5,466 nucleotides of DNA from an uncultured Bacillota bacterium (lineage in GTDB: Bacteria > Bacillota > Clostridia > Peptostreptococcales > Anaerovoracaceae), in contig CAUHLX010000202.1 in NCBI GenBank assembly GCA_959606705.1, positions 1 through 5,466 on the forward strand, read 5' to 3'. The position numbers and the translations under genes were made by a program. Numbering within the stretch: the stretch's first letter is position 1; each line of letters opens with the position of its first letter. Positions 1 through 5,444 of the stretch are shown here, piece by piece. Under the pieces are notes generated by a model that saw only the letters and a program-made list of their open reading frames with translations, was not told the origin of the DNA and ran no database searches.

Positions 1-1
1 C

Positions 2-700
2 CAGAAGGCGGAGAAGGAAGTCAACAACATTATCAAGGAAGAAGGCGAGCAGGCGACTTTCGAGGTAGGGATACATAATCTTCATCCTGAGTTGATCAAA
101 TTGCTGGGCCGCCTCAAATATCGTACCAGCTATGGCCAGAATGTACTGAAACATTCCGTCGAGGTTGCTCATCTGGCCGGCCTGATGGCGGGAGAGCTGG
201 GAATGGACGTGAAGCTGGCTAAGAGGGCCGGTCTGCTCCATGATATCGGCAAGTCCGTGGATCATGAAGTGGAAGGGACTCACGTGGATATCGGCATCGA
301 CCTGCTGCGCAAGTACAAAGAAACGCAGGCCGTGATCGACGCCATGGCGGCACATCACGGGGATTACGAACCCAAGAGCGCGGAAGCGGTCCTGATCGCC
401 GCCGCGGACGCTTTATCGGCCGCAAGGCCCGGAGCGAGGCGGGAGACGCTGGATACCTACATTAAGCGTCTGCAAAAGCTGGAGGAGATCGCCAACACCA
501 CGCCGGGCGTGGACAAGTCCTTCGCTATCCAGGCGGGTCGAGAAATCCGCATCATCGCCAGACCTGACGAGATGAACGACGAAGACATCGTGTTCCTGGC
601 CAGGGAGGTCAGCAAGAAAATCGAAAGTGAACTGGAGTATCCGGGGCAGATCAAGGTCAATGTCATCCGGGAGACCAGAGCCATCGATTACGCGAAATAA
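2..700 (+). CDS. rny: Ribonuclease Y, C-terminal part (5' end outside window)
   Basis: RNase Y is a membrane-anchored endoribonuclease that starts mRNA turnover in Bacillota. The frame is open from base 2 and gives 232 residues of a family usually a little over 500 long, so the N-terminal membrane anchor, coiled coil and most or all of the KH domain lie upstream. Visible are the post-KH stretch GEQATFEVGIHNLHPELIK, the segment LLGRLKYRTSYGQNVLKHS, the HD-domain metal motif LLHDIGK (His-Asp at 239-244), the downstream AAHHGD motif, and the family-typical C-terminal part ending shortly after PGQIKVNVIRETRA. A TTG at 92 could be read as a start, but the upstream codons clearly continue the same protein, so it is internal. 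The frame is intact to TAA. A terminator follows within 20 nt, so rny ends its own transcription unit. The family assignment is very secure. Confidence 0.96.
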   Translation, partial: QKAEKEVNNIIKEEGEQATFEVGIHNLHPELIKLLGRLKYRTSYGQNVLKHSVEVAHLAGLMAGELGMDVKLAKRAGLLHDIGKSVDHEVEGTHVDIGIDLLRKYKETQAVIDAMAAHHGDYEPKSAEAVLIAAADALSAARPGARRETLDTYIKRLQKLEEIANTTPGVDKSFAIQAGREIRIIARPDEMNDEDIVFLAREVSKKIESELEYPGQIKVNVIRETRAIDYAK

Positions 701-717
701 AAACAAAGTGAATTGAA

Positions 718-757
718 AACGTTCTGCCGCGGCCGAAGCTGCGGCAGGACGTTTTTT
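718..757 (+). terminator. Intrinsic terminator of rny
   Basis: AACGTTCTGCCGC (718-730) pairs with GCGGCAGGACGTT (741-753) over 13 positions with one G-U wobble. The stem can extend inward through G-U, G-C and C-G pairs to a CGAA tetraloop. It is followed by a run of six T (752-757). It sits 17 nt after the rny stop and separates rny from the next operon. Confidence 0.93.
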
Positions 758-780
758 GTTGGCCCAAGGATCGGTGATTA

Positions 781-789
781 TGGTATAAT
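781..789 (+). promoter_or_regulatory. Extended -10 sigma-A promoter for the desulfurase-thiI operon
   Basis: TGGTATAAT is a perfect extended -10 element (TGnTATAAT). No good -35 hexamer lies at the usual distance; the nearest weak match is TTGGCC at 759-764 with a 19-bp spacer. Extended -10 promoters can work without a strong -35. The expected transcription start is near 796, giving a 5' leader of about 196 nt before the ATG at 992. Confidence 0.75.
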
Positions 790-815
790 AGCCGCATAGG
801 CTGTGAAGCGGCTAT
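788..815. repeat. Inverted repeat overlapping -10 box and start site
   Basis: ATAGCCGC (788-795) and GCGGCTAT (808-815) are perfect 8-bp inverted arms with a 12-bp spacer; their centres are 20 bp apart, about two helical turns. The left arm overlaps the last two bases of the -10 box and lies at or before the predicted start site, so it would not be transcribed. That position suits a DNA operator better than an RNA hairpin. No regulator can be named, and chance occurrence in GC-rich sequence is possible. Confidence 0.35.
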
Positions 816-939
816 TTCACCATGTCTCACCTTGCGGCACCCGAGCGGCAAAGCCGCCGGCTGTCCGTTTTGCCGACAAATCGCGTCGAGACGCTCTTTG
901 GGCAAAAAGGCAATGCCGCCGAAAGGATCGCAAGACATG
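803..939 (+). promoter_or_regulatory. Candidate structured 5' leader RNA (unassigned class)
   Basis: A non-coding stretch of about 230 nt separates the rny terminator from the desulfurase start; its transcribed part pairs extensively. GTGAA (803-807) pairs with TTCAC (816-820). Immediately next, CATGTC (821-826) plus TTGCG (832-836) pair with CGCAAGACATG (929-939): an 11-bp closing helix with a 5-nt bulge. Inside are hairpin GCGGC-AAA-GCCGC (845-857), a long arm TTTTGCC (868-874) with GGCAAAA (901-907) continued by CAAA/TTTG (877-880 with 897-900) and GCGT-CGAG-ACGC (883-894), and GGC-AAT-GCC (909-917). CGGC (858-861) could pair with GCCG (918-921). There is no U-tract after the closing helix, so any control would more likely act on translation or stability. 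I could not match it to a known riboswitch, T-box or protein-binding leader. A 10-bp palindrome, ATACTAGTAT, follows at 942-951. Confidence 0.5.
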
Positions 940-991
940 GGATACTAGTATATTGGATAACAGAATCAATGATAGAAAGGGTTTGACATTT

Positions 992-2161
992 ATGTTCGTA
1001 TATTTGGACAACAGCTCCACCACCAGGCAGCACGACGAAGTGACGGAGGCGATGATTCGCATGATGAAGGTGGATTTTGGAAATCCCTCCTCGCTTCATC
1101 GACTGGGACTTACCGCGGAGAAGGCGGTGAAGGAAGCCAGACATCAGGCCGCCCTTTCTCTGGGAGTCGAAGCCGAGGAAATCACTTTTACGTCCGGTGG
1201 AACCGAAAGTGACAACACGGCGCTGTTCGGCGCGGTTCAAGCGCGGAAGCATCAAGGCAGCCATGTGATCACCACTCAGGTGGAGCATCCGGCGATTTTG
1301 GAAACCTGCCGGCGTTTGGAAGCGATGGGAACGCACGTAGACTATGTGGGTGTGGACCATAACGGCTCCGTCCGCATGGATGAGCTGGTGGACAAGGTGA
1401 ATGAACGAACGGTTCTGATCAGTGTCATGCACGTCAACAACGAGATGGGGACCATCCAGCCGCTGCGGGAGATCACCGCTTTGAAGGAACGGTTTCCGGA
1501 GCTGCTCATTCACACCGACGCGGTTCAGTCGTATGGAAAAGTACCGATTCCCATGAAAGGGATCGACCTTTTATCCGTCAGCGGCCATAAGATTCACGGG
1601 CCGAAAGGAATCGGAGCGCTGTATGTGAAGAGAGGCTTGTCCGTTCCACCCTTCGTCTATGGCGGCGGACAGGAGCGAGGCTTTCGCTCGGGAACGGAAA
1701 ACGTCCCCGCTATCGTAGGCTTCGGGACAGCCGCCCGACTGCTGCGAGAGGAGTGGGATCGGAGGATCACCGGGCTGAAGCAGGTGAGAGAATATCTGCT
1801 GGCGGGGATCAAAAGCGAAATTCCGGATGTGAAGATCAACGGCTTTGAGGAAGGGGAATGCTGTCCGTCCATATTAAATGTAAGCTTCTTGGGCTGTCGG
1901 GGCGAAGTGCTGCTGCACACGCTGGAGCAGAGTGAAATCTACGTTTCCACAGGCTCCGCCTGTTCCTCCAACACCAAAAAGAAAGGCAGCCACGTGCTGG
2001 CGGCCGCGGGCCTTTCGCCGGAAGAAATCGAGGGAGCGGTACGATTCGGTTTTTCAGAGGATCAAACCATCGAACAGATGGATTATGTGCTGACACGGTT
2101 AAAGCAGGCGGTGGAAAGCTTTCGTCGCCTTCAAAAGGCGTTTCACGGGAAGAAAAGGTAG
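992..2161 (+). CDS. Cysteine desulfurase, NifS/IscS family (NifZ-like partner of ThiI)
   Basis: This PLP enzyme converts cysteine to alanine and carries the sulfur as a persulfide on its active-site cysteine. The 389-residue product has all class V aminotransferase landmarks: N-terminal YLDNSSTT, TSGGTES (67-73), His99 in VEHP, Asp176 and Gln179 around the cofactor, PLP-binding Lys200 in SVSGHK, RSGTEN (232-237), and catalytic Cys324 in STGSACSS. The frame is open back to a GTG at 803. I chose the ATG at 992 because it gives the normal family N-terminus (M-x-x-YLDN), is preceded by AAAGGG at 976-981 with a 10-nt spacer, and the upstream codons look like structured leader RNA rather than protein. 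thiI starts 15 nt after the stop. That pairing matches Bacillus subtilis nifZ-thiI, in which the desulfurase is dedicated to feeding ThiI for 4-thiouridine in tRNA. The family is secure; the dedicated role is inferred from context. Confidence 0.95.
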   Translation: MFVYLDNSSTTRQHDEVTEAMIRMMKVDFGNPSSLHRLGLTAEKAVKEARHQAALSLGVEAEEITFTSGGTESDNTALFGAVQARKHQGSHVITTQVEHPAILETCRRLEAMGTHVDYVGVDHNGSVRMDELVDKVNERTVLISVMHVNNEMGTIQPLREITALKERFPELLIHTDAVQSYGKVPIPMKGIDLLSVSGHKIHGPKGIGALYVKRGLSVPPFVYGGGQERGFRSGTENVPAIVGFGTAARLLREEWDRRITGLKQVREYLLAGIKSEIPDVKINGFEEGECCPSILNVSFLGCRGEVLLHTLEQSEIYVSTGSACSSNTKKKGSHVLAAAGLSPEEIEGAVRFGFSEDQTIEQMDYVLTRLKQAVESFRRLQKAFHGKKR

Positions 2162-2176
2162 AGCGGAGGGAACGAG

Positions 2177-3391
2177 ATGGAAACACTGAAAATGGAAGAG
2201 AAGAACACCTTTATCGTGCGCTGCGGAGAAGTGGCGCTGAAGGGTTTAAATAAACCGTATTTTGAACGGATGCTGGTGGATCGGATCCGCAAGGCGCTGA
2301 AAAAATTTGAGGGAGTGGAAATCCGCCGAAAGGATGGCTTGATTTTTGTGAAAGCGCCTAGGGAATTAACCCCCGATCAGGTGATGGGCGAGATCTCCAG
2401 AGTGTTCGGCGTGGCTTCCATCAGCCCGGCCAAGGAAGTGGAAATCGAGGGCTTGACCGCTCAGGAAATCATGGACAAGGTGGGGGCCGAAGCAGTTCGC
2501 TATATGCTGGAGCAGATCGAGCACCGAGGGATCAAGACGTTTAAAGTCGAAGCCAAACGGTCGGACAAAACCTTTCCGATCCAGTCTCCGCAGATTGCCA
2601 GGGACATGGGTGCGAAGGTACTCATCGGCTGCAAAGTGCTTTCCGTTGACGTGCATCATCCGGATTGCCGCCTGTTCATTGACATCCGCCGGGGAGAAGC
2701 CTATATTTACGAGGATAAAATCGCGGGGTTTGGCGGACTTCCTCTGGGAACGAATGGAAAGGGCATGATCCTTCTGTCCGGAGGAATCGACAGCCCGGTG
2801 GCGGCCTGGATGATGGCCAAGCGAGGCATGACCATCGAAGCCGTGCATTACCATTCCTATCCCTACACCAGCGAACGAGCCTGGGAAAAGGTTCAGGATC
2901 TGGCGCGGATTGTGGCGGGATATTGTGGACGGATCAAGATTCACAGTGTCAATCTGCTGCCCATTCAGGAGCAGATCGTGCAGCATTGTCCGGAAGAAGA
3001 AATCACGATTCTGGTTCGGCGTTTCATGATGCGGATCGCGGAACGGATCGCCAAGAACAGCGGCTGTCTCATGCTGATTACGGGGGAAAATATCGGCCAG
3101 GTGGCCAGTCAGACGGCGGAGGCTCTGGTGGTGACGGACGCCTCCGTGCAGATGCCGGTTATGCGGCCGCTGATCGCCATGGACAAGGTGGACATCATGG
3201 AAATCGCCAAGAACATCGGTACCTTTGAGACATCCATACAGCCTTACGAGGACTGCTGCACGGTGTTTCTGCCCAAGCATCCCTCCACGAAACCAAAGCT
3301 GGCGCGCATTTTGGAATCGGAGAGCAAGCTGGACGCGGAATCGTTGATCGAAGCGGCCATCGCCTCGAAGGAAGTCGTGGTCATCGAATAG
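2177..3391 (+). CDS. thiI: tRNA 4-thiouridine synthase ThiI (short form, no rhodanese domain)
   Basis: ThiI adenylates tRNA uridine 8 and replaces its oxygen with sulfur to make 4-thiouridine; in some bacteria it also supplies sulfur for the thiamine thiazole. The 404-residue product has an N-terminal ferredoxin-like domain starting IVRCGEVALKG, a THUMP RNA-binding domain at roughly 60-170, and a PP-loop ATPase domain with SGGIDS at 201-206. Further on are LITGENIGQVASQT and YEDCCTVFLPKHP, with Cys360 and Cys361 in the region that holds a conserved Cys in E. coli ThiI. The protein ends soon after, so the C-terminal rhodanese domain that carries the persulfide in E. coli is absent, as in B. 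subtilis. Start ATG 2177 has GGAGGG (2165-2170) six nt upstream. It is the second gene of the operon with the desulfurase, which presumably hands over sulfur directly. A terminator follows. Confidence 0.96.
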   Translation: METLKMEEKNTFIVRCGEVALKGLNKPYFERMLVDRIRKALKKFEGVEIRRKDGLIFVKAPRELTPDQVMGEISRVFGVASISPAKEVEIEGLTAQEIMDKVGAEAVRYMLEQIEHRGIKTFKVEAKRSDKTFPIQSPQIARDMGAKVLIGCKVLSVDVHHPDCRLFIDIRRGEAYIYEDKIAGFGGLPLGTNGKGMILLSGGIDSPVAAWMMAKRGMTIEAVHYHSYPYTSERAWEKVQDLARIVAGYCGRIKIHSVNLLPIQEQIVQHCPEEEITILVRRFMMRIAERIAKNSGCLMLITGENIGQVASQTAEALVVTDASVQMPVMRPLIAMDKVDIMEIAKNIGTFETSIQPYEDCCTVFLPKHPSTKPKLARILESESKLDAESLIEAAIASKEVVVIE

Positions 3392-3450
3392 ACCGTGGGA
3401 AACAATACCAGGAAACAAATTCGAAGAGAAAATTGAGGCAAAAATTACCC

Positions 3451-3491
3451 ACGCGGCACGATACCAATGAATGGAATGTGCCGCGTTTTTT
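3451..3491 (+). terminator. Terminator between convergent thiI and DAHP synthase genes
   Basis: ACGCGGCAC (3451-3459) pairs perfectly with GTGCCGCGT (3478-3486), and the 18-nt loop contains a further CCA/TGG pairing. On the plus strand T3486-3491 follows directly, a canonical terminator for the desulfurase-thiI operon. On the minus strand the hairpin begins 12 nt after the DAHP synthase stop and is followed by GGGTAATTTTT, so a T run is present after five bases. It may therefore serve both genes, but less well on the minus strand. Confidence 0.88.
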
Positions 3492-3498
3492 CATAGGC

Positions 3499-4512
3499 TT
3501 AGTTCAGATTTTTGCCTTCGAATTCCACTCGACGCTTGAGATCGGCCATCAGATTGTCGAACTGCTGGGGATTGAGGGATTGAGGACCGTCACAGAGGGC
3601 CTTTGTGGGATCGTTGTGGACCTCGATCATCAAGCCGTCGGCTCCGATGGCTACCGCCGCTTTGGAAAGGGGTTCTACCATCCAGTTGAGACCCGCGGCA
3701 TGACTGGGATCGATGATGACCGGCAGGTGAGTGCGGGATTTCAGCATGGGAATCGCGGAGATATCCAAGGTGTTTCTGGTGGAGGTTTCAAAGGTACGGA
3801 TGCCTCGTTCGCAGAGAATGACATTGCCGTTGCCGCCGGCCAGAATGTATTCGGCGCTCATTAGAAATTCCTCCAGAGTATTGGCTAGCCCACGCTTTAA
3901 AAGAATGGGCTTGCGGCAGTGACCCAGCTCCTTCAGCATGGTGAAGTTCTGCATGTTGCGGGCACCTACCTGTATGATGTCCACATCTTCGAAGAGGTCC
4001 AGAGAGCTCAGATCCATCAGCTCCGTGACGATGGGCAGACCGGTGGCTTTCTTCGCCTTTAGCAGCAGATCCAGACCTTCGCCTTTCAGACCCTGGAAAG
4101 AGTAGGGGGAGGTACGGGGCTTGAACGCGCCGCCTCGAAGCATGGTCGTGCCGCTCTTTTTGACGGATTCCGCCACCGAGATAATCTGATCCTCATTTTC
4201 CACGGAACAGGGACCGGCGATGACGTGGAAATGTCCGGTGCCAATGGCAAGACCGGCGGTTTCCACCACGGTGTCCAGCGGATGCATCTTGCGGTTCGCC
4301 GCTTTATAGGGCTCGGAAATCCGCTGGACCATTTCCACATCCTCCATGGCGCTGACGGTATCGATATCCAGCGAGGAGGTATCGCCTACCAGCCCCATCA
4401 GCGTGTGGGAGACCCCTTCGCTGATGTGGGTCACGAAGCCTTTTTCATGGAAGGAATGGGCTAATTTGTTGACGTCTTCTTTGGTTACGTTTTCTTTTAA
4501 GATCAGTATCAT
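3499..4512 (-). CDS. aroF: DAHP synthase (3-deoxy-7-phosphoheptulonate synthase), type I-beta with ferredoxin-like domain
   Basis: The enzyme joins phosphoenolpyruvate and erythrose 4-phosphate to DAHP, the first step of the shikimate pathway to Phe, Tyr and Trp. The 337-residue product matches the Thermotoga maritima type throughout. Residues 1 to about 70 (MILILKENVTKEDVNKL onward) form the N-terminal ferredoxin-like regulatory domain, and the rest is the TIM-barrel catalytic domain. Motifs are IAGPCSVE (98-105), KPRTSPYSFQG (131-141), QVGARNMQNF (181-190), LLKRG (204-208), CERGIRTFE (234-242), DPSH (268-271) and EVHNDP (297-302). Expected metal ligands are Cys102, His271, Glu297 and Asp308. 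Start ATG is at 4512-4510, with GGAG nine nt upstream (complement of 4522-4525). It is a single-gene unit here, preceded by an aromatic-rich leader ORF and an attenuator-like terminator. In T. maritima the N-terminal domain mediates Tyr/Phe feedback inhibition, so control at both RNA and enzyme level is likely. Related genes are variously named aroF, aroA or aroG. Confidence 0.96.
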   Translation of the reverse strand: MILILKENVTKEDVNKLAHSFHEKGFVTHISEGVSHTLMGLVGDTSSLDIDTVSAMEDVEMVQRISEPYKAANRKMHPLDTVVETAGLAIGTGHFHVIAGPCSVENEDQIISVAESVKKSGTTMLRGGAFKPRTSPYSFQGLKGEGLDLLLKAKKATGLPIVTELMDLSSLDLFEDVDIIQVGARNMQNFTMLKELGHCRKPILLKRGLANTLEEFLMSAEYILAGGNGNVILCERGIRTFETSTRNTLDISAIPMLKSRTHLPVIIDPSHAAGLNWMVEPLSKAAVAIGADGLMIEVHNDPTKALCDGPQSLNPQQFDNLMADLKRRVEFEGKNLN

Positions 4513-4533
4513 GTCTCTCTTCTCCTTTTTGGT

Positions 4534-4570
4534 AAAAAAATAAGCAGCCTGTGCATGTGCAAAGGCTGCC
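4534..4570 (-). terminator. Intrinsic terminator in the DAHP synthase leader (attenuator)
   Basis: Read on the minus strand, GCAGCCT (4569-4563) pairs with AGGCTGC (4550-4544). The 12-nt loop can pair further (TGC with GCA), and TTA plus seven T (4540-4534) follow. This is a good intrinsic terminator placed inside the leader, after the promoter at 4751-4779 and only about 9 nt before the AGGAG of the DAHP synthase gene. Terminating here would prevent transcription of the gene, which is the expected position of an attenuator. No complete gene other than the 33-residue leader ORF lies upstream for it to end. Confidence 0.9.
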
Positions 4571-4702
4571 GATCGTTTGATTTTTCCGTTTGATTTGGAA
4601 AAGCGTTTTCAGATCATGCGAGAACTCTTTGACAGCACCACAAATGCCCGTAGTACAGATAGTAATACAGGTAGCTAAAGCTAAATTTGAAGTTGGCTGT
4701 CA
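4565..4702 (-). promoter_or_regulatory. Alternative pairing segments of the DAHP synthase attenuator
   Basis: On the minus strand four segments are complementary in alternation. Segment 1 is TGACAGC (4702-4696), segment 2 is GCTGTCA (4636-4630), segment 3 is GGCAGCC (4570-4564), and segment 4 is GGCTGC (4549-4544), the 3' arm of the terminator. Pairing 1:2 is a perfect 7-bp helix. Pairing 2:3 is 6 bp with one G-U, with a possible extra GUG/CAC helix. Pairing 3:4 is the terminator. Thus 2:3 would act as antiterminator and 1:2 as its competitor. The leader ORF stop (4616-4614) lies 13 nt past segment 2, so a ribosome finishing the peptide would cover part of segment 2 and let the terminator form. 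Deduced by eye; not folded computationally. Confidence 0.65.
4574..4596 (-). repeat. 10-bp direct repeat ahead of the attenuator terminator
   Basis: On the minus strand AAATCAAACG occurs at 4596-4587 and again at 4583-4574, separated by GAA. The pair lies between the end of the leader ORF and the terminator stem. The first copy overlaps the loop of a possible weak hairpin, TTTTCC (4602-4597) with GGAAAA (4587-4582). The function is unknown; it may be only an A-rich unpaired spacer. Confidence 0.4.
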
Positions 4703-4715
4703 GTGCATTTCCCAT
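4614..4715 (-). CDS. Aromatic-rich leader peptide of the DAHP synthase gene (33 aa)
   Basis: This is a short ORF on the leader transcript. Phe is at residues 9, 11 and 13; Tyr at 15, 17, 18, 19, 21 and 22 (core YLYYYLYYG); and Trp at 26. That makes 10 aromatics in 18 residues, all in the middle of the peptide. Start ATG is at 4715-4713 with GGAAAGGA (4733-4726) ten nt upstream; the stop is TGA at 4616-4614. A strong sigma-A promoter begins transcription about 30 nt before the start codon, and an intrinsic terminator lies 44 nt past the stop, ahead of the DAHP synthase gene. This is the layout of classical leader-peptide attenuators such as pheL and trpL: codons for the pathway products make the translating ribosome a sensor of charged tRNA. 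The peptide itself need have no function. No signal peptide or known domain was seen. Composition, position and ribosome binding site make chance unlikely, but translation is inferred. Confidence 0.85.
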   Translation of the reverse strand: MGNALTANFKFSFSYLYYYLYYGHLWCCQRVLA

Positions 4716-4750
4716 GTCAGAAACATCCTTTCCGTTTTCACGTTGTATTT

Positions 4751-4779
4751 AGCATACCCGCGGAACTTTCGTTTGTCAA
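4751..4779 (-). promoter_or_regulatory. Sigma-A promoter for leader peptide and DAHP synthase gene
   Basis: On the minus strand a perfect -35 TTGACA (4779-4774), a 17-bp spacer and -10 TATGCT (4756-4751; 4 of 6 consensus bases, first and last T kept) form a good vegetative promoter. Transcription should start near 4744, about 230 nt upstream of the DAHP synthase ATG and about 10 nt before the ribosome binding site of the leader peptide. Confidence 0.82.
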
Positions 4780-4824
4780 GAGATAAATTTTCTTTATAGA
4801 TTCTCCCATTACAAGAAATTCGGC

Positions 4825-4853
4825 GTATAAATTCTTCCAATGTACAAACAATA
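4825..4853 (+). promoter_or_regulatory. Weak candidate forespore (sigma-G-like) promoter of spoVT
   Basis: GTATA (4825-4829), a 17-bp spacer and AACAATA (4847-4853) resemble the sigma-G pattern (GHATR, 17-18 bp, CATnnTA-like) but miss its leading C. B. subtilis spoVT is sigma-G dependent, which is why I looked here. No better sigma-A promoter was seen on this strand between 4780 and 4880. Treat this as a suggestion only. Confidence 0.25.
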
Positions 4854-4895
4854 CTGCTGACGAAATCAGTTGGACATTTTGGAGGATATGAGAAT

Positions 4896-5444
4896 ATGAA
4901 AGCAACAGGAATTGTAAGACGGATCGACGACCTGGGAAGAGTGGTCATTCCCAAAGAGATCAGAAGGACCATGAGAATACGCGAAGGAGATCCGCTGGAG
5001 ATTTACACGGACCGAGAAGGCGAAGTCATTTTAAAAAAGTACTCCCCCATCGGCGAATTGAACGAATTTGCCAGCGGCTACGCGGATTCGGCCAGCAGTA
5101 TTCTGGGAAATATCGTCCTGGTGACGGATACGGATCAGGTGATTGCCGTGGCCGGCGTATCCAGAAAAGAGTATCTGGAAAAAAGAATCAGTGAAATGGT
5201 GGAGAAGGTCATTGCGGAGAAAACCAGCCGGATGGTCCTGGACCGAAAGGACATTGAGGCGGTTACGTCGGATGATGCCGCCGACGAGTATTCGGCCCAG
5301 ATTGTGGCGCCCATCGTCACACAGGGAGACGCCATCGGAGCGGTGATTATTTTAAACAAGAACGGCGGCAAGCAATTGGGAGAAACGGAGCTGGCCGTGG
5401 CGGAGATCGGCGCCAGTTTTTTGGCGAGACAAATGGAAAGCTAG
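4896..5444 (+). CDS. spoVT: Stage V sporulation protein T (AbrB-family transcription regulator)
   Basis: SpoVT is a DNA-binding regulator that tunes gene expression in the developing forespore after sigma-G is active. The 182-residue product is the usual length. Residues 1-50 are the AbrB-type swapped-hairpin DNA-binding domain, almost identical to the B. subtilis protein: MKATGIVRRIDDLGRVVIPK, then EIRR, REGDPLEIYTDREGEVILKK and YSPI. Residues of about 55-180 form the GAF-like effector domain, including VAPIVTQGDAIGAVII and the typical end SFLARQME. Start ATG 4896 has GGAGG (4881-4885) ten nt upstream; an ATG at 4888 is out of frame and stops after three codons. The gene is divergent from the DAHP synthase gene and shows no functional link with it. 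Its presence implies a spore-forming host. The frame is complete, and only 22 bases follow the stop, with no terminator visible before the window ends. Confidence 0.97.
   Translation: MKATGIVRRIDDLGRVVIPKEIRRTMRIREGDPLEIYTDREGEVILKKYSPIGELNEFASGYADSASSILGNIVLVTDTDQVIAVAGVSRKEYLEKRISEMVEKVIAEKTSRMVLDRKDIEAVTSDDAADEYSAQIVAPIVTQGDAIGAVIILNKNGGKQLGETELAVAEIGASFLARQMES

Noticed and set aside
842..950. Cyclic di-GMP (GEMM-I) riboswitch, because of GGCAAAGCC, GAAAGG and CGCAAGAC pieces
   Set aside because: The pieces are not in the required order or spacing, and the P3 arm with its tetraloop receptor is missing. The M-box and glycine riboswitch patterns also failed on conserved cores.
803..991. A 63-codon N-terminal extension of the cysteine desulfurase starting from GTG 803
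   Set aside because: The extension resembles no desulfurase N-terminus, falls over strongly paired leader RNA, and lacks a good ribosome binding site. The ATG at 992 gives the normal family start with AAAGGG upstream.
2366..3418. A 350-codon open frame on the minus strand opposite thiI
   Set aside because: It is antisense to a clear thiI gene. The His/Arg-rich product resembles no family and is a typical shadow of GC-rich coding sequence.
3433..3864. A 143-codon plus-strand open frame opposite DAHP synthase
   Set aside because: It begins inside the convergent terminator and runs antisense to strongly conserved catalytic motifs. No ribosome binding site or family resemblance was seen.
4700..4726. 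An 8-codon ORF (MFLTWEMH) overlapping the start of the leader peptide ORF
   Set aside because: Its ATG directly abuts the GGAAAGG sequence with no spacer, so it is unlikely to be translated well. The ATG at 4715 has proper spacing and leads into the aromatic run.
4513..4744. T-box or TRAP-type control of the DAHP synthase gene
   Set aside because: No AGGGUGGNACCGCG-like T-box sequence and no series of spaced GAG/UAG triplets was found in the leader; the aromatic-rich ORF explains the terminator better.
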